A stretch of DNA of 32,701 bases from Candidatus Chaera renei (GTDB lineage Bacteria; Patescibacteriota; Saccharimonadia; Saccharimonadales; Saccharimonadaceae). Below are positions 9,225-18,909 of this stretch, piece after piece. The stretch covers positions 1 through 32,701 of the forward strand of contig SCKW01000003.1 of the NCBI GenBank assembly GCA_004100265.1, in the 5' to 3' direction. Numbering within the stretch: the stretch's first letter is position 1; each line of letters begins with the position of its first letter. Both the position numbers and the translations under genes were made by a program. The notes under the pieces are model-generated. The model did not search any database. It was not told where the DNA came from and saw only the letters and a list, made by a program, of their open reading frames with translations.

Positions 9225-9709
9225 GGTTGGTTTCGCTCCCCGCGCAGCAGATACGACATGCCGTCCGGCAGGTTAAATTCCAACCGGCGGGCTTCATCGC
9301 GCCCGGCGACCGCCGACAAGCGGATCAGCGCGCTGTTTTTGGGCAAAACGCCGCTGACGATCTCGGACCATTCCAGCACGTTAACCGCCGCCGGGTCACC
9401 GGTTGATTCTAGCAGCTGATCGGCCATGATCCCCGGATCTTCCAGGCGGTAGAAATCATAATGATACAGCCTAAGCGGCGGGCGGCAGTCATAAACCGAA
9501 ACAATCAAAAAAGTCGGGCTCTGCACGGTTTCGCGACATCCCAAACCCCTCGCCAACCCTTTCACGAAAGTGGTTTTGCCGCTGCCTATGTCGCCTGTCA
9601 GAACAATGGTTTCGCCGCCTCTTAGGCCGCGCCCGATGCGCTCTCCCAGGGCCGCGGTTTCGGCAGCGGAGGCGGTGTTGACAATAGTGGTCGTCCGGAC
9701 GGTTTTCAT
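9221..9709 (-). CDS. tsaE: tRNA threonylcarbamoyladenosine biosynthesis ATPase TsaE
   Basis: LTGDIGSGKTTFVKGLARGLG Walker A, SPTF motif, YHYDFYRLED. Confidence 0.93.
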   Translation of the reverse strand: MKTVRTTTIVNTASAAETAALGERIGRGLRGGETIVLTGDIGSGKTTFVKGLARGLGCRETVQSPTFLIVSVYDCRPPLRLYHYDFYRLEDPGIMADQLLESTGDPAAVNVLEWSEIVSGVLPKNSALIRLSAVAGRDEARRLEFNLPDGMSYLLRGERNQP

Positions 9710-9793
9710 TAATCAATATTTTACCGGCTTTTGGCGCGGCAGTCTTGCATTTTGCAGGCGCGGCGCGGACAATGACGCATTATAATCATTAGC

Positions 9794-10345
9794 ATGAACG
9801 CCAGTTTGCACCGGTCCGCCCGGACAAAGAACGGTTTTACTATCTTGGAAGTTTTAATCGTTATGGTGATTATCGCCATACTGGCTACCATCGTGCTGAA
9901 TTACTACGGCGGGGCCAAAGAGCGGGCCTACCTTAAAAAAGCCGACAGCGAACTGAACATTATGGCCAGCGCCGTTAAGTTTTACACCCAAAAATACAAC
10001 GCCTATCCGCCCGACGTGAACCGCGGCCTGCCGGCCGGCCTGAACGAATTTCTTTCCGCCGACCAGGGCAAAAACTGGCCCGACGGCCCCTGGCCGGGCA
10101 GCGTTTATGACTACGACTATTTTAATAATTCCGGCGAAACCGTGCAGATTAGCATTCGTTTCTGTCCGATCGGCGGGCCGCTGAGCGCCTGCAAATTCCC
10201 GCCCGAGCCCTGGGCGGCTAATTTTGGCGTTGACAGCAGCTACTATTACTGCATCAAAGGCAACTGCAAGGCCCACCCATCGCAGCCCGACAGCTACCCG
10301 GGATATTGCGTGAACTGCCCGGGTAACAAAGCCATTCTGGGCTAA
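9794..10345 (+). CDS. type IV pilin-like protein with Cys-rich C-terminus
   Basis: Prepilin motif KNGFTILEVLIVMVIIAILATIV; six cysteines in the C-terminal half. Confidence 0.9.
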   Translation: MNASLHRSARTKNGFTILEVLIVMVIIAILATIVLNYYGGAKERAYLKKADSELNIMASAVKFYTQKYNAYPPDVNRGLPAGLNEFLSADQGKNWPDGPWPGSVYDYDYFNNSGETVQISIRFCPIGGPLSACKFPPEPWAANFGVDSSYYYCIKGNCKAHPSQPDSYPGYCVNCPGNKAILG

Positions 10346-10405
10346 GCGGCGAGAACGTTCTTTTTACTAAAAACCGACGTTTTAGATATAATCAGCATAA
10401 GCGAC

Positions 10406-12193
10406 ATGAGAATATCCGACAGCACTATCGAGAAGCTGCTGCGTTCCAGCGGCAAGTTGAGCGATGACAAACTGAAAGAACTGCTGGCCGAAGAAAAAAA
10501 GACCGGCCGGCCGCTGCAAGACCTGGTGCTGAAGCGCGAGCTGCTTACCGACAAAGACCTAACGGAGCTGTACGCCAAAAACGCCGGCATTCCTTTCGTT
10601 GAAATTAATCTTAAAGACCTGGACAAACAAACTGTATCGGTTATTCCAGAGAGGATCGCTCACCAGTACAGCGCGGTGGTGTTTAAAATTGACAGCTCCG
10701 GCGTTAAGCACATTGCCATGGAAGACCCCGACGACGTGCAGGCGGTCGATTTTTTGCAAAAGTATATCGGCAACAAGTTTAAGCTGTACGTGGCGACCAA
10801 AGACAACATCCTCAGCGCCATGGAAAGTTACCGTGAAAGCGTAGCCAGCGAGCTGGGCCGGGTCATTGAATTTCAAAAAGACGCCGATCCGACCCAACAG
10901 CGGATATCCGAAAAAGACATCGCCGAAGACTCGCCAATCGCCCAGACGGTCAACCTGCTGCTGGAATATGCCATCAGGGCCGACGCCTCGGACATTCACA
11001 TCGAACCGCGCGAAGAAAACGTGATCATCCGCTACCGGATTGACGGCGTGCTGCGCGAGGCCAACAAACTGCCCAAAAACGTCCACGAGGCACTGGTGTC
11101 GCGGATTAAGATTTTAAGCAATCTGAAGATCGACGAGCGGCGGGTACCCCAGGACGGCCGCTTTAAAATCGTTCTGGCCGGCAAACGCTACGCCTTTCGC
11201 GTCAGTACCTTGCCGATTACCAACGGCGAGAAAGTGGTCATGCGCATCTTGGACGAAAGCGGCAAGTCGCAAAGCCTGGAAGAGTTGGGGTTCTGGGGAT
11301 GGTCGCTGAAATCCCTGAAAGAAGCCATCGTGCAGCCCCATGGCATGATTTTAGTAACCGGACCAACCGGCTCCGGCAAATCCACCAGTCTGTTCAGTAT
11401 TCTTTCGATGCTAAACGATCCTTCGGTGAACATCTCCACCGTTGAAGATCCGGTGGAGTACCGCATTCCGGGTGCCAACCAGACCCAGGTCAACCCCCAG
11501 GCCGGCATGACTTTTATAGCCGGGCTCAGGGCGCTGCTTAGGCAAGACCCGAACATTATAATGGTTGGCGAGATCCGCGACGGCGAAACCGCCAACCTGG
11601 CGGTACAGGCCGCCCTGACCGGCCATTTGGTTTTTAGCACTCTGCACACCAATAACGCCGCCACCTGCTTGCCCCGCCTGCTCGACATGGGCATCGAGCC
11701 GTTTCTGATCGCCAGCACGGTGCGGGCGGTGGTTGGCCAGCGTCTGGTGCGCCGGCTGTGCCCAGCGTGCCGCGAAAAATACCAGCCGTCAGACGAAGAA
11801 ATGAAAGAGATTAGGCGGATCTTCAACCTGAAAGAAGATGCCGAGCTTAGTCACGTCCACCAGCTGGAAGAACAGGCGGCCGGCGAGGGTATCGGCGCCG
11901 ATCTTGGCAAAGAACTTAACTCCAGCGATCGTAATTTTGAGAATTTATGGCGCGAACACCGCGGCGGCTGCGACGAATGCAACGGCACCGGCTACCGCGG
12001 CCGCATTGGCATTTACGAAGTTCTGGCCAATTCGCTGGAAGTCCAAAAACTGATAGTCGCCAACGCTACCAGCAATAACATTCAGGACCAGTCGATCAAA
12101 GAAGGCATGGTAACTATGCAGCTGGACGGCTTGATTAAGGCGCTGCGCGGCCAAACCAGCATAGAGGAGATCTTGCGGGTCACCCGCGAATAA
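10406..12193 (+). CDS. pilB: type IV pilus assembly ATPase PilB/GspE
   Basis: MshEN N-terminal domain, GPTGSGKSTSLFSIL, ASDIHIEP, GEIRDGETANLAVQAALTGHLVFSTLHTN, zinc-binding CPAC...CDEC. Confidence 0.96.
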   Translation: MRISDSTIEKLLRSSGKLSDDKLKELLAEEKKTGRPLQDLVLKRELLTDKDLTELYAKNAGIPFVEINLKDLDKQTVSVIPERIAHQYSAVVFKIDSSGVKHIAMEDPDDVQAVDFLQKYIGNKFKLYVATKDNILSAMESYRESVASELGRVIEFQKDADPTQQRISEKDIAEDSPIAQTVNLLLEYAIRADASDIHIEPREENVIIRYRIDGVLREANKLPKNVHEALVSRIKILSNLKIDERRVPQDGRFKIVLAGKRYAFRVSTLPITNGEKVVMRILDESGKSQSLEELGFWGWSLKSLKEAIVQPHGMILVTGPTGSGKSTSLFSILSMLNDPSVNISTVEDPVEYRIPGANQTQVNPQAGMTFIAGLRALLRQDPNIIMVGEIRDGETANLAVQAALTGHLVFSTLHTNNAATCLPRLLDMGIEPFLIASTVRAVVGQRLVRRLCPACREKYQPSDEEMKEIRRIFNLKEDAELSHVHQLEEQAAGEGIGADLGKELNSSDRNFENLWREHRGGCDECNGTGYRGRIGIYEVLANSLEVQKLIVANATSNNIQDQSIKEGMVTMQLDGLIKALRGQTSIEEILRVTRE

Positions 12194-12198
12194 AAGCC

Positions 12199-13416
12199 AT
12201 GCCAAGTTATCACTATGCCGCTCAGGACAAATCCGGCCAGATGGTTACGGGCAACGTTGACGCCTCGACCCGCGAAAATGCCCTGGCCGCCCTAGTCAAG
12301 CAAGACCTCAAGCCGATCGCCCTGAACGAGCTGAGGGGGCAAAAATTCAAGCTGTCGCTGGGCGGCGGCAAGGTAAGGTCGAAAGATCTGGTGATTTTTA
12401 CCAGGCAGCTGTCGGTAATGATCAGTGCCGGCGTGCCCCTGACCCGCGCCCTGACCACCTTGTCGGCCCAGTCAGAAAACCCAGCCTTAAAAACCGTTTT
12501 GGAGGCCATCACCAAAGACGTGCAATCGGGCATGACGCTGGGCGGCGCCTTTGCCAAACATCCCGGCACTTTCAGCGACGTGTTCGTGAACATGGTTAAA
12601 GCCGGCGAGGCCGGCGGCATTCTGGATGATATCCTCAAACGCCTGGCCACTCAGCAAGAAAAAAACGACAACATGCGCAAAAAGGTCAAAAGCGCCATGA
12701 CCTACCCCGCTGTCCTGCTGATTATTACCATCCTGTCGTTTTTCGGACTGATGTTTTTCGTGATCCCCAGCATCGGTAACATCTTGCGCAGCCTGGGCGG
12801 CCCCGACGCTCAGTTGCCGCTGCTCACCCGCATCATGCTGGGCATCAGCGGCTTTATGCGCAATTACTGGTACCTGGTGATCGGCGGCACGGCCGGGCTG
12901 GTGTTCGCCGTTCGCTCGGTCTTAAAAACCCCCGGCGGCAAAGCTAAGTTCCACCGCACGGTGATTAAATTGCCCGGCCTGGGCGATATCATCACCAAGG
13001 TGGCGGTGGCCCGTTTCGCCCGTACCTTCGCCTCGCTAATGAGCGCCGGGGTAAGCGTTTTGGAGGCGCTGAAAGTTACCGGTGAAGCCATCGGCAATGT
13101 GGCCTTCAAGGACGAGCTGGCCAAGGCGGCCGAAGAAGTGAAAAACGGCAAGCCGCTGTCCGACGCACTGTCGCGCAGCCCGCTGTTCCCGGCGATTATT
13201 CCGCAAATGCTGGCGGTCGGCGAAGAAACTGGCCAGACCGACAAAGTATTGGTGAAAGTCGCCGATTTTTACGAAGAAGAGGTTGACGTGACCATCGACA
13301 GCATCAGCTCGATTATCGAGCCGGTCATGCTGGTTATTATGGGCTCGATGGTTGGACTAATCGCCGCCAGCGTGATGGGGCCGATAGCCAGCCTGTCACA
13401 GAATATCAAGGGTTAA
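12199..13416 (+). CDS. pilC: type IV pilus inner membrane platform protein PilC
   Basis: T2SSF domains: FTRQLSVMISAGVPLTRAL and FARTFASLMSAGVSVLEAL. Confidence 0.96.
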   Translation: MPSYHYAAQDKSGQMVTGNVDASTRENALAALVKQDLKPIALNELRGQKFKLSLGGGKVRSKDLVIFTRQLSVMISAGVPLTRALTTLSAQSENPALKTVLEAITKDVQSGMTLGGAFAKHPGTFSDVFVNMVKAGEAGGILDDILKRLATQQEKNDNMRKKVKSAMTYPAVLLIITILSFFGLMFFVIPSIGNILRSLGGPDAQLPLLTRIMLGISGFMRNYWYLVIGGTAGLVFAVRSVLKTPGGKAKFHRTVIKLPGLGDIITKVAVARFARTFASLMSAGVSVLEALKVTGEAIGNVAFKDELAKAAEEVKNGKPLSDALSRSPLFPAIIPQMLAVGEETGQTDKVLVKVADFYEEEVDVTIDSISSIIEPVMLVIMGSMVGLIAASVMGPIASLSQNIKG

Positions 13417-13424
13417 ATCGCGTA

Positions 13425-13452
13425 TTGACTGTAAAACGATTATGGCTATACT
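13425..13452 (+). promoter_or_regulatory. candidate sigma70-type promoter for the second pilin gene
   Basis: TTGACT - 16 nt - TATACT, in the pilC/pilin gap. Confidence 0.6.
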
Positions 13453-13460
13453 TGAATCCA

Positions 13461-13496
13461 AGATGCGTGCTTAAGCTAGAGACGCACGGCACATCT
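13461..13496 (+). promoter_or_regulatory. 5' UTR hairpin upstream of pilin
   Basis: AGATGCGTGC (13461-13470) pairs with GCACG (13484-13488) and CATCT (13492-13496), leaving a 3-nt bulge. Confidence 0.5.
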
Positions 13497-13534
13497 GGTC
13501 AAGTACTAGCAAGTAACTAAAAGGGGGGCAGTTC

Positions 13535-13999
13535 ATGCTCAAACAGACAATCAGGCAAAAAGGTTTCACGATCATCGAGCTGTTGATCGTTATCGTGATC
13601 ATCGGTATTTTGGCCACGTTGGTGCTTAGCACCTACGCCAGCGGCCCGGCTAAAGCCCGCGATTCCAAGCGGCTGACCGACATCAACTCGATTGCCACTC
13701 AACTAGAAATCTACAATAGCGAAACCGGCGGGTATCCTACCTTTACCGGCAAGCTTGACACCGACACCTGGGTTCAGCAGAACCTGAAGGGTCTGGACAT
13801 CAACGCCCTTCGCCCGCCGAACCAAACCGCCAACTCAATGGTGAACTCGGCCACTCCCACCAAGGACCAGTACGGCTACCAAGCCTTCCAATCGGACGGC
13901 GTGACCGCCTGCACGGCTGAGCCTTGCGCCAAGTTCAAACTTTACTGGGCCAAAGAGACCGCCAACAACGCCGTACAGGTTAAAACCAGCCTGCAGTAA
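13535..13999 (+). CDS. type IV pilin (probable major pilin)
   Basis: QKGFTIIELLIVIVIIGILATLVLSTYASGPAKARDSKRLTDI; strong SD-like aaaggggggc upstream; own promoter and downstream hairpin. Confidence 0.93.
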   Translation: MLKQTIRQKGFTIIELLIVIVIIGILATLVLSTYASGPAKARDSKRLTDINSIATQLEIYNSETGGYPTFTGKLDTDTWVQQNLKGLDINALRPPNQTANSMVNSATPTKDQYGYQAFQSDGVTACTAEPCAKFKLYWAKETANNAVQVKTSLQ

Positions 14000-14033
14000 A
14001 GACGGCTTTAGTCACCGTTAACTAAGCCCAGCG

Positions 14034-14065
14034 ACCACCCCGAGGCGCGCGCCGCGCGGGGTGGT
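14034..14065 (+). terminator. strong GC-rich hairpin after the pilin gene
   Basis: ACCACCCCG...CGGGGTGGT perfect 9-bp stem; poor downstream T tract, so it may act for mRNA stability or attenuation. Confidence 0.55.
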
Positions 14066-14122
14066 TAAGCTTTAGGCGAAAGTGTGGTAGCATAGGCTGT
14101 AAAGCGAGCAGCAAAATAAAAA

Positions 14123-14539
14123 ATGGCGCCCAAACTAGCAAACAAAAGCGCGGGGTTCAGCGTAGTCGAAATGCTGATCACCCTGTTTATCGTTACTTTA
14201 GCGGCGGTACTTTTAACCAACATGTACGCTTCGGCTACCGTCTACACCGACCGGGCGACTGATTTGCTAACCGCTAACGCCTTGGCCTACCAGAAGCTGC
14301 AAAATTACGAAAACCGCGATTTCGCGGCGATTCCCTTCAAGTTGGACGGCACACCGGTAGAAGACTTCAGCGCCGAGCTGCCCCCCAGCCTGCCGCCGCC
14401 GCACGAGGGCAAGGTTTTTATCAGCCAGCAGTCAGCCACTCTTAAATACATATTCGTACGAGTAAAATACGGCTCCGGCGGCGGCGCGCAAACTATCGAG
14501 TACGGCGATTTCGTGCAAAGCGGAGGACTGGGAAGATGA
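14123..14539 (+). CDS. minor prepilin (PilV/GspI-like)
   Basis: SAGFSVVEMLITLFIVTLAAVLLTNM class III prepilin signal with Glu5. Confidence 0.8.
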   Translation: MAPKLANKSAGFSVVEMLITLFIVTLAAVLLTNMYASATVYTDRATDLLTANALAYQKLQNYENRDFAAIPFKLDGTPVEDFSAELPPSLPPPHEGKVFISQQSATLKYIFVRVKYGSGGGAQTIEYGDFVQSGGLGR

Positions 14540-15294
14540 CGGCCGTCAACGATCGAAACCGGCAAGCCGGTTTCACGCTGCTAGAAGTGGTGGTGATCAT
14601 GCCCATTATGATACTGACCGTGGCCGTGCTGGTGGCGTTTTTAATCACGGTTTATGGCAATCTGCTTAGCAAAAATGTCAGCTTGCAGCTGGCGGCCGAG
14701 GCCCAAAGCGCCCTGTTCAGCATGCGCGACGATATGTTTTACGCGGTACGTTTTGCCAGCACCAATCAAAGCGACACCACCGACGCCAACGCGCCGTCCG
14801 GCGGCTGGAACGCCGTCACCCAGAACGCCCTGATCGTCTACGAAGCGGCGTACACCGCCCCGCGCGAAATCGTCAATCGGCAACTGGTCTACAAAAAGGA
14901 TACGCCGAACCCCTGTAACGGCACTGAAATCGGCCAGAACCAATATTCTACCAACACGCTGATCTACTTCGTTTCGGGCGGCGCGCTCTACAGACGGGTG
15001 CTGGTGCCCGATCAAACCAGAAACTGCCTAAGCACATACCGCCTACAGACCTGCCCGTCGGCCGGTAGCGGCTGCTCCCAGGACGTGGCAGTGGCGAACG
15101 ACGTTAAGCAATTTTCGCAGCGATTTTACTCCGGGTACGGCAACAACGCCGAGATCACTCTGGCCCAGCTGCAAACCGATCCCAAGCAGTTTATCCAAGT
15201 CAGCCGGGTGGACATTACCCTGACATTAGAAAAAAAGGTTAACGCCGAGCCGGTTGACGCTACCGCCTCGATCAGCATTAAGAAAATCGAATAA
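14536..15294 (+). CDS. minor prepilin (PilW/GspJ-like)
   Basis: QAGFTLLEVVVIMPIMILTVAVLVAFLITVYG prepilin signal; 4-nt overlap with the upstream prepilin. Confidence 0.8.
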   Translation: MTAVNDRNRQAGFTLLEVVVIMPIMILTVAVLVAFLITVYGNLLSKNVSLQLAAEAQSALFSMRDDMFYAVRFASTNQSDTTDANAPSGGWNAVTQNALIVYEAAYTAPREIVNRQLVYKKDTPNPCNGTEIGQNQYSTNTLIYFVSGGALYRRVLVPDQTRNCLSTYRLQTCPSAGSGCSQDVAVANDVKQFSQRFYSGYGNNAEITLAQLQTDPKQFIQVSRVDITLTLEKKVNAEPVDATASISIKKIE

Positions 15295-15296
15295 CT

Positions 15297-17198
15297 ATGA
15301 AGCGAACACCCGTGCCCCAGCCGAACCACCAAAACGCCGCCTTTATGCTGCCTACCGTGATGATCATGCTGGGCCTGGCGACTATCATTATTTTGTCGCT
15401 GTTGCAGTTCATAGCCGTAATGACCACTTTCACCAACCAGATCATTTACCGTCAGATAGCGCTGACCGCGGCTCACGGCGCTCTGGAATTCGGCAAAGAA
15501 CAGTTCGACGGTAACCTTAGCTATTCCGGAACGGCCGAAACCACCCTGTTTCAAAACAGCCGCTACCGGGTGACCTACCAACTCAATCAAATTCCCGGCA
15601 GCCTGTCGCTCGACGGCCGCTCGCAGCGTATGCAGGGCATCGGCCGAGTTTACCTGCCGCCCGCGGCCGCTTCGGCCAGCTATACAAGGGTGATCAACGG
15701 CGAAGTCGTGCGCAGCCAAATAGTCAGCAAAGATCCGTCCGATTTCAGCCCGATGGCCTGGTATGACGCCTCGTGCAACGCCAACACCAGTACTGATCCG
15801 ACCTGTCAGGTCGACACCGTATTAAAAGACGGCAGCAGTTCAGCCTCGATGGTGGCCGGCAGCACCAGAGAGGAATCCAGCGCCGGCGACTACTGCGGCG
15901 GCGCTCCGGCAACCGGCGACGGCCTACTGTCTTTAAACCGCGATAACGAGTGCGGCCTGTGGGAGCAACAGCTGGTCGGCATGACTTTTAACTTCGGCGC
16001 CAGCCTGCCCAAAGGCACCACCATTCAGGACGCCTACGTACAATTTACTTCCGGCGCCAAAGCCGATGCCGATCAGGTAGCCATGCACATTTACGGTATC
16101 GCCGCCGACAACCAGCCCAATTTTACCGCCGTTGGCAACGACCAGATATGGGGCAAGCCGCTAACCGCCGCCGAGGTGGTTTGGGATCCCGGCCCCTGGG
16201 CGTCACCCAACCAGAGCGGCGCTTTTCAGCGTACCCCCAACCTAAAAAGCGTTATCCAGGAAATCATCAACCGCCCCGGCTGGAATACCGGCAATAACAT
16301 CGCTCTGTTTTTTGAGTATCATACCGGCCCTGGTACCCGCCGCGCCAAAATGTCGCCGATTACCTTAAACCTAACATACAGCAACAACGTGCCGGCCAAT
16401 ACCAATGATCTGGTGCGATACTGGCGCGACCGTTCCGGTAACGGCTTTCATTTAAGCGCCGTTAACGACGCCTCCCGTCCGACCAAAAAAACCATCGTGC
16501 AAAACCCCACCACCACCGCGCCTAACGGCAAGCCCATGATCAGTTTCACGCCGGGCGCCTCGGCCATGACCGCTACCGTGCCGGCCAACACCGCCCGCGC
16601 CAGCAATACCTACACAGTGTTCACCGTCATGAACGTGTTAAACACTACCGATAGCGTTAACGGCACCGGTTCGATACTCAGCTTTTGGGGCAGCGGCACC
16701 AACAACGCGTTGTTGTCGCCCTTATGGCGGCATCCCTATAGCGGCTTCCACAGCTGGGACGCCGCCAGCGGCATTAACCAAAACGACCTATGCATCGCCA
16801 GAGACAACGTGGAGCGCATCTGCCGTAACGTGACCAATTTAGAGATGGACGGCGAAACCAGTTGGGCGATACTGAGCATGCGCGAGTCTATCACCGAACG
16901 CAACCGGCTGTTTCGCATCAGTGGCACCAACTCGCCGCCGCAAAACCTGGAAGACAGCGTTATCCAGCTAAACGCCCCCTATACCATAGCGGTCGGCGCT
17001 CAAGCCAATAATCTTACCCAGGCCGCTGGAGTCCAGATAGCCGAAATTATCATCTACGACCGAGAACTGACATGCCCCCAAATGGAGGCGGTCGAAGCCT
17101 ACCTGGCCGCTAAGTGGGGCTTTAACGACCCCAACCTGCCGGCTTTTAATAAATATCAGTCGGCCGGCTGCGCCGAGAATAACGTGCCGGCGTACTAG
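15297..17198 (+). CDS. large PilX/GspK-position prepilin-like protein with C-terminal LamG/ConA-like domain (candidate tip adhesin)
   Basis: N-terminal hydrophobic prepilin-like helix AAFMLPTVMIMLGLATIIILSLLQF without Glu5; C-terminus ...VGAQANNLTQAAGVQIAEIIIYDRELTCPQMEAVEAYLAAKWGF, typical of LamG-like domains. Confidence 0.75.
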   Translation: MKRTPVPQPNHQNAAFMLPTVMIMLGLATIIILSLLQFIAVMTTFTNQIIYRQIALTAAHGALEFGKEQFDGNLSYSGTAETTLFQNSRYRVTYQLNQIPGSLSLDGRSQRMQGIGRVYLPPAAASASYTRVINGEVVRSQIVSKDPSDFSPMAWYDASCNANTSTDPTCQVDTVLKDGSSSASMVAGSTREESSAGDYCGGAPATGDGLLSLNRDNECGLWEQQLVGMTFNFGASLPKGTTIQDAYVQFTSGAKADADQVAMHIYGIAADNQPNFTAVGNDQIWGKPLTAAEVVWDPGPWASPNQSGAFQRTPNLKSVIQEIINRPGWNTGNNIALFFEYHTGPGTRRAKMSPITLNLTYSNNVPANTNDLVRYWRDRSGNGFHLSAVNDASRPTKKTIVQNPTTTAPNGKPMISFTPGASAMTATVPANTARASNTYTVFTVMNVLNTTDSVNGTGSILSFWGSGTNNALLSPLWRHPYSGFHSWDAASGINQNDLCIARDNVERICRNVTNLEMDGETSWAILSMRESITERNRLFRISGTNSPPQNLEDSVIQLNAPYTIAVGAQANNLTQAAGVQIAEIIIYDRELTCPQMEAVEAYLAAKWGFNDPNLPAFNKYQSAGCAENNVPAY

Positions 17199-17260
17199 AT
17201 CGGCGGCCGCTAAATGTTATACTGTAGCCTAAGCAGTCGTTAAGCTTTACCAAAAAAGGG

Positions 17261-18322
17261 ATGGGCGTAAAACCTAAATTGTTTCATCATGACAAACCGG
17301 TCAGCGGCATAGATATCAGCCAGACCGGGGTTAAGGTTATGGCCATCGACGTTAAACGATGGGCAGTTGAAGCCTACGGGTCTCTCGATCTCGACCCGGC
17401 CAAGTTGCAAGAAAGCATCAATACTGGTAATTCTTACCTGACCGAAGGCCTGGAAAAGCTGTTGACCGCCAAACTCTCCGGCAAGCTGCCCAGCAACCAG
17501 GTAGTGTTAAGCGTGCCTACCTCCCGAACCTACACCCGTTCCATGACCCTGCCCCGCGACGCCGAAAAAAATCTTAAAGAAGCGGTGCTGTTAGAGGCGG
17601 AACAATACATTCCCATAGCTCCCGCCGAATTGAACATAGATTACCAGGTGATCGAGCGCGGCGCCAAAGAACTCACCGTGCTGATGTCGGCGGTGCCCAA
17701 AAAAATTGTCGCTTCAATCACCAATGCCGCCGCCCAGATTGGCCTGGAAGTGGTGCTGGTGGAACCCGGACTAAGCGCCGTGGCCAGGCTGATTACCCAA
17801 ACCGAAGAAGGGCACCTGCCAACCGTTATCGTTGACATCGGCGCCGGCTCTACCGACATAGCCGTGCTCGACAAGGCCATACGGGTAACCGGCGGCGTTC
17901 CGGTAGGAGGCAACAGCTTTACTCTGGATATTGCCCGCAAGCTGAAGGTATCGCTGGAAAACGCCCATCAATTAAAAGTGCTCAACGGCCTCAGCAGCGG
18001 CGTCAAGCAGGCCAAAATCTTAGCGGCCCTCAAACCCGATCTGGACCAAATCGCCGCCGAAGTGCAAAAAATGGTTCGATACTACATAGAGCGGCTGGGT
18101 GCCAAGCGCAAAGTCGAACAGGTTATTATCGTTGGCGGTGGAGGCAACGTGCCGGGGCTGGGAGACTACTTTACCGACACCCTCATCATGCCCGCCCGCG
18201 TTGCCAGCCCCTGGCAAGTACTCAACTTTGGCCGGCTGCCGCAGCCATCGCGCCAGTTCAAGCCGCGCTACATCACCGCGGCGGGCCTTGCCTGCGTGCA
18301 GCAAAAGGAGATCTGGCAATGA
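17261..18322 (+). CDS. pilM: type IV pilus assembly protein PilM
   Basis: Actin-like fold motifs: GIDISQTGVKVMAI, VIVDIGAGSTDIAVLD, IIVGGGGNVPGLGDYF. Confidence 0.93.
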   Translation: MGVKPKLFHHDKPVSGIDISQTGVKVMAIDVKRWAVEAYGSLDLDPAKLQESINTGNSYLTEGLEKLLTAKLSGKLPSNQVVLSVPTSRTYTRSMTLPRDAEKNLKEAVLLEAEQYIPIAPAELNIDYQVIERGAKELTVLMSAVPKKIVASITNAAAQIGLEVVLVEPGLSAVARLITQTEEGHLPTVIVDIGAGSTDIAVLDKAIRVTGGVPVGGNSFTLDIARKLKVSLENAHQLKVLNGLSSGVKQAKILAALKPDLDQIAAEVQKMVRYYIERLGAKRKVEQVIIVGGGGNVPGLGDYFTDTLIMPARVASPWQVLNFGRLPQPSRQFKPRYITAAGLACVQQKEIWQ

Positions 18323-18909
18323 TCAATCTGCTGCCAGACGAGACAAAGCGAAACCTAAGGGCGGCAAGGCTGAACGTGCTACTGCTTAGATATTTAATAT
18401 TCCTGGGCGTGGCCTGCCTGTTTATCGTAGGTGCTTTCGGCGTGGGATATTTGCTGACCGCCTCGGAGCGCACCGCCGCCGCGCGCGATCTAGCCGCCAG
18501 CCAGCAAACCCTGGCGGCATATCAAAAAACCAAGCTTGACGCGCAGGCCTTTGCCGATAACCTGCGAGCGGCCAGAATCATTCTGTCAAACGAGACGATA
18601 TTCAGCGACCTGATAGTACAAATCGCCAAAACCCTGCCGCCCAACACCGTCTTAACCAGCCTGAACCTGTCTACGGATACCCTGGGCAAGCAGATTATCA
18701 TTAACGCCCGTACTAAAGACGCCGAAGCGCCGCTTGCGCTTAAAACGGCCCTGGAAAACTCTCCCCTGTTTACCAATGTCAGTATTTTAACCATCGCCAA
18801 GCCGTCGCCGAGTGACCCCCCGCCGCGTTTTATGATTGCCCGTGATTATCCGGTTACGGTTACTATGAGTGCCACCTTGGTGAAGCCGCCGGCAAGGAGC
18901 CAGCCATGA
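18319..18909 (+). CDS. pilN: PilN-like pilus assembly protein
   Basis: INLLPDETKRNLRAARL start, single TM and position between pilM and pilO; ATGA coupling. Confidence 0.85.
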   Translation: MINLLPDETKRNLRAARLNVLLLRYLIFLGVACLFIVGAFGVGYLLTASERTAAARDLAASQQTLAAYQKTKLDAQAFADNLRAARIILSNETIFSDLIVQIAKTLPPNTVLTSLNLSTDTLGKQIIINARTKDAEAPLALKTALENSPLFTNVSILTIAKPSPSDPPPRFMIARDYPVTVTMSATLVKPPARSQP

